From Promethearchaeota archaeon (GTDB taxonomy: Archaea > Asgardarchaeota > Lokiarchaeia > Sigyniarchaeales > SOKP01), in NCBI GenBank assembly GCA_019057795.1, contig JAHLWS010000011.1:1-64000 (forward strand): a stretch of 64,000 nt of DNA. Direction: 5' to 3'. Below, piece after piece: positions 63,994 to 64,000 of this stretch. Position 1 is the stretch's first letter. Every line of letters starts with the position of its first letter. The position numbers and the translations under genes were made by a program. The notes below the pieces were generated by a model, which was given only the letters and a program-made list of their open reading frames with translations, was not told the DNA's origin and made no database searches.

Positions 63994-64000
63994 TTTTTTT

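Overview
The window is AT-rich and gene-dense and reads as an archaeal chromosome, most probably an Asgard archaeon of the Lokiarchaeia type. The evidence is content, not a marker gene: a Rab/Ras-like small GTPase in an operon with roadblock/longin-like proteins, membrane proteins ending in a roadblock/longin-like domain, an archaeal CdhB/CdhC pair of CO dehydrogenase/acetyl-CoA synthase, a tetraether-lipid-synthase-type radical SAM enzyme, archaeal thiolase/DUF35 pairs, and TATA-like boxes about 29 nt ahead of some start codons. The species assignment is inference. I saw no rRNA, tRNA, CRISPR array or complete insertion sequence.

Layout. 0-8 kb: end of an unrecognised gene, an MFS transporter, a membrane CTP-dependent kinase-like protein, a tandem MoaD-like protein, a small protein plus Tes-like radical SAM enzyme, nicotinate phosphoribosyltransferase and a SWIM zinc-finger protein. 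8-17 kb: small unknown proteins, an epoxide-hydrolase-type enzyme, a membrane PHP phosphoesterase, a solo Mre11-like nuclease, a URO-D-type protein, an NMN adenylyltransferase-like protein and a histidine kinase followed by half a response regulator. 17-20 kb: cdhC and cdhB, with a divergent CooT-type nickel protein. 20-27 kb: acyl-CoA ligase, crotonase, 3-hydroxyacyl-CoA dehydrogenase, a solitary M-S fused DNA methylase with a GNAT gene, and a Cys-rich membrane protein. 27-34 kb: a 1592-residue surface FG-GAP propeller protein in an operon with an ABC transporter. 34-39 kb: ferredoxin, FMN oxidase, then the GTPase/longin operon. 39-45 kb: gene relics, a zinc-finger-repeat nuclease-like protein and a thiolase(broken)-DUF35-SCP2 cassette. 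45-48.6 kb: a bacterial-type polar amino-acid ABC operon between two copies of the SCP2 gene end. 48.7-51 kb: two paralogous, frameshifted membrane/roadblock-like genes. 51-58 kb: threonine aldolase, acyl-CoA ligase, enoyl-CoA isomerase, CrtI-like flavoprotein and a flavin/2Fe-2S reductase. 58-64 kb: crotonase, two DUF35 proteins, two thiolase-like proteins, a BKACE enzyme and a third DUF35 protein.

How it fits together. The dominant theme is acyl-CoA chemistry: two acyl-CoA ligases, three intact crotonases, a 3-hydroxyacyl-CoA dehydrogenase, three thiolase-like genes, four DUF35 proteins, SCP2 and BKACE. It sits with acetyl-CoA synthase, which suggests anaerobic breakdown or synthesis of acyl chains coupled to the Wood-Ljungdahl pathway. 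The thiolase-like proteins appear to lack the nucleophilic cysteine, so they may be Ltp2-type aldolases rather than thiolases.

A second theme is decay. I found relics of a response regulator, a GNAT, an acyl-CoA ligase, a crotonase, a thiolase and an SCP2 gene, a thiolase with an in-frame stop, and homopolymer frameshifts in both membrane/roadblock-like genes. Sequencing error could explain the homopolymer cases but not the truncated relics.
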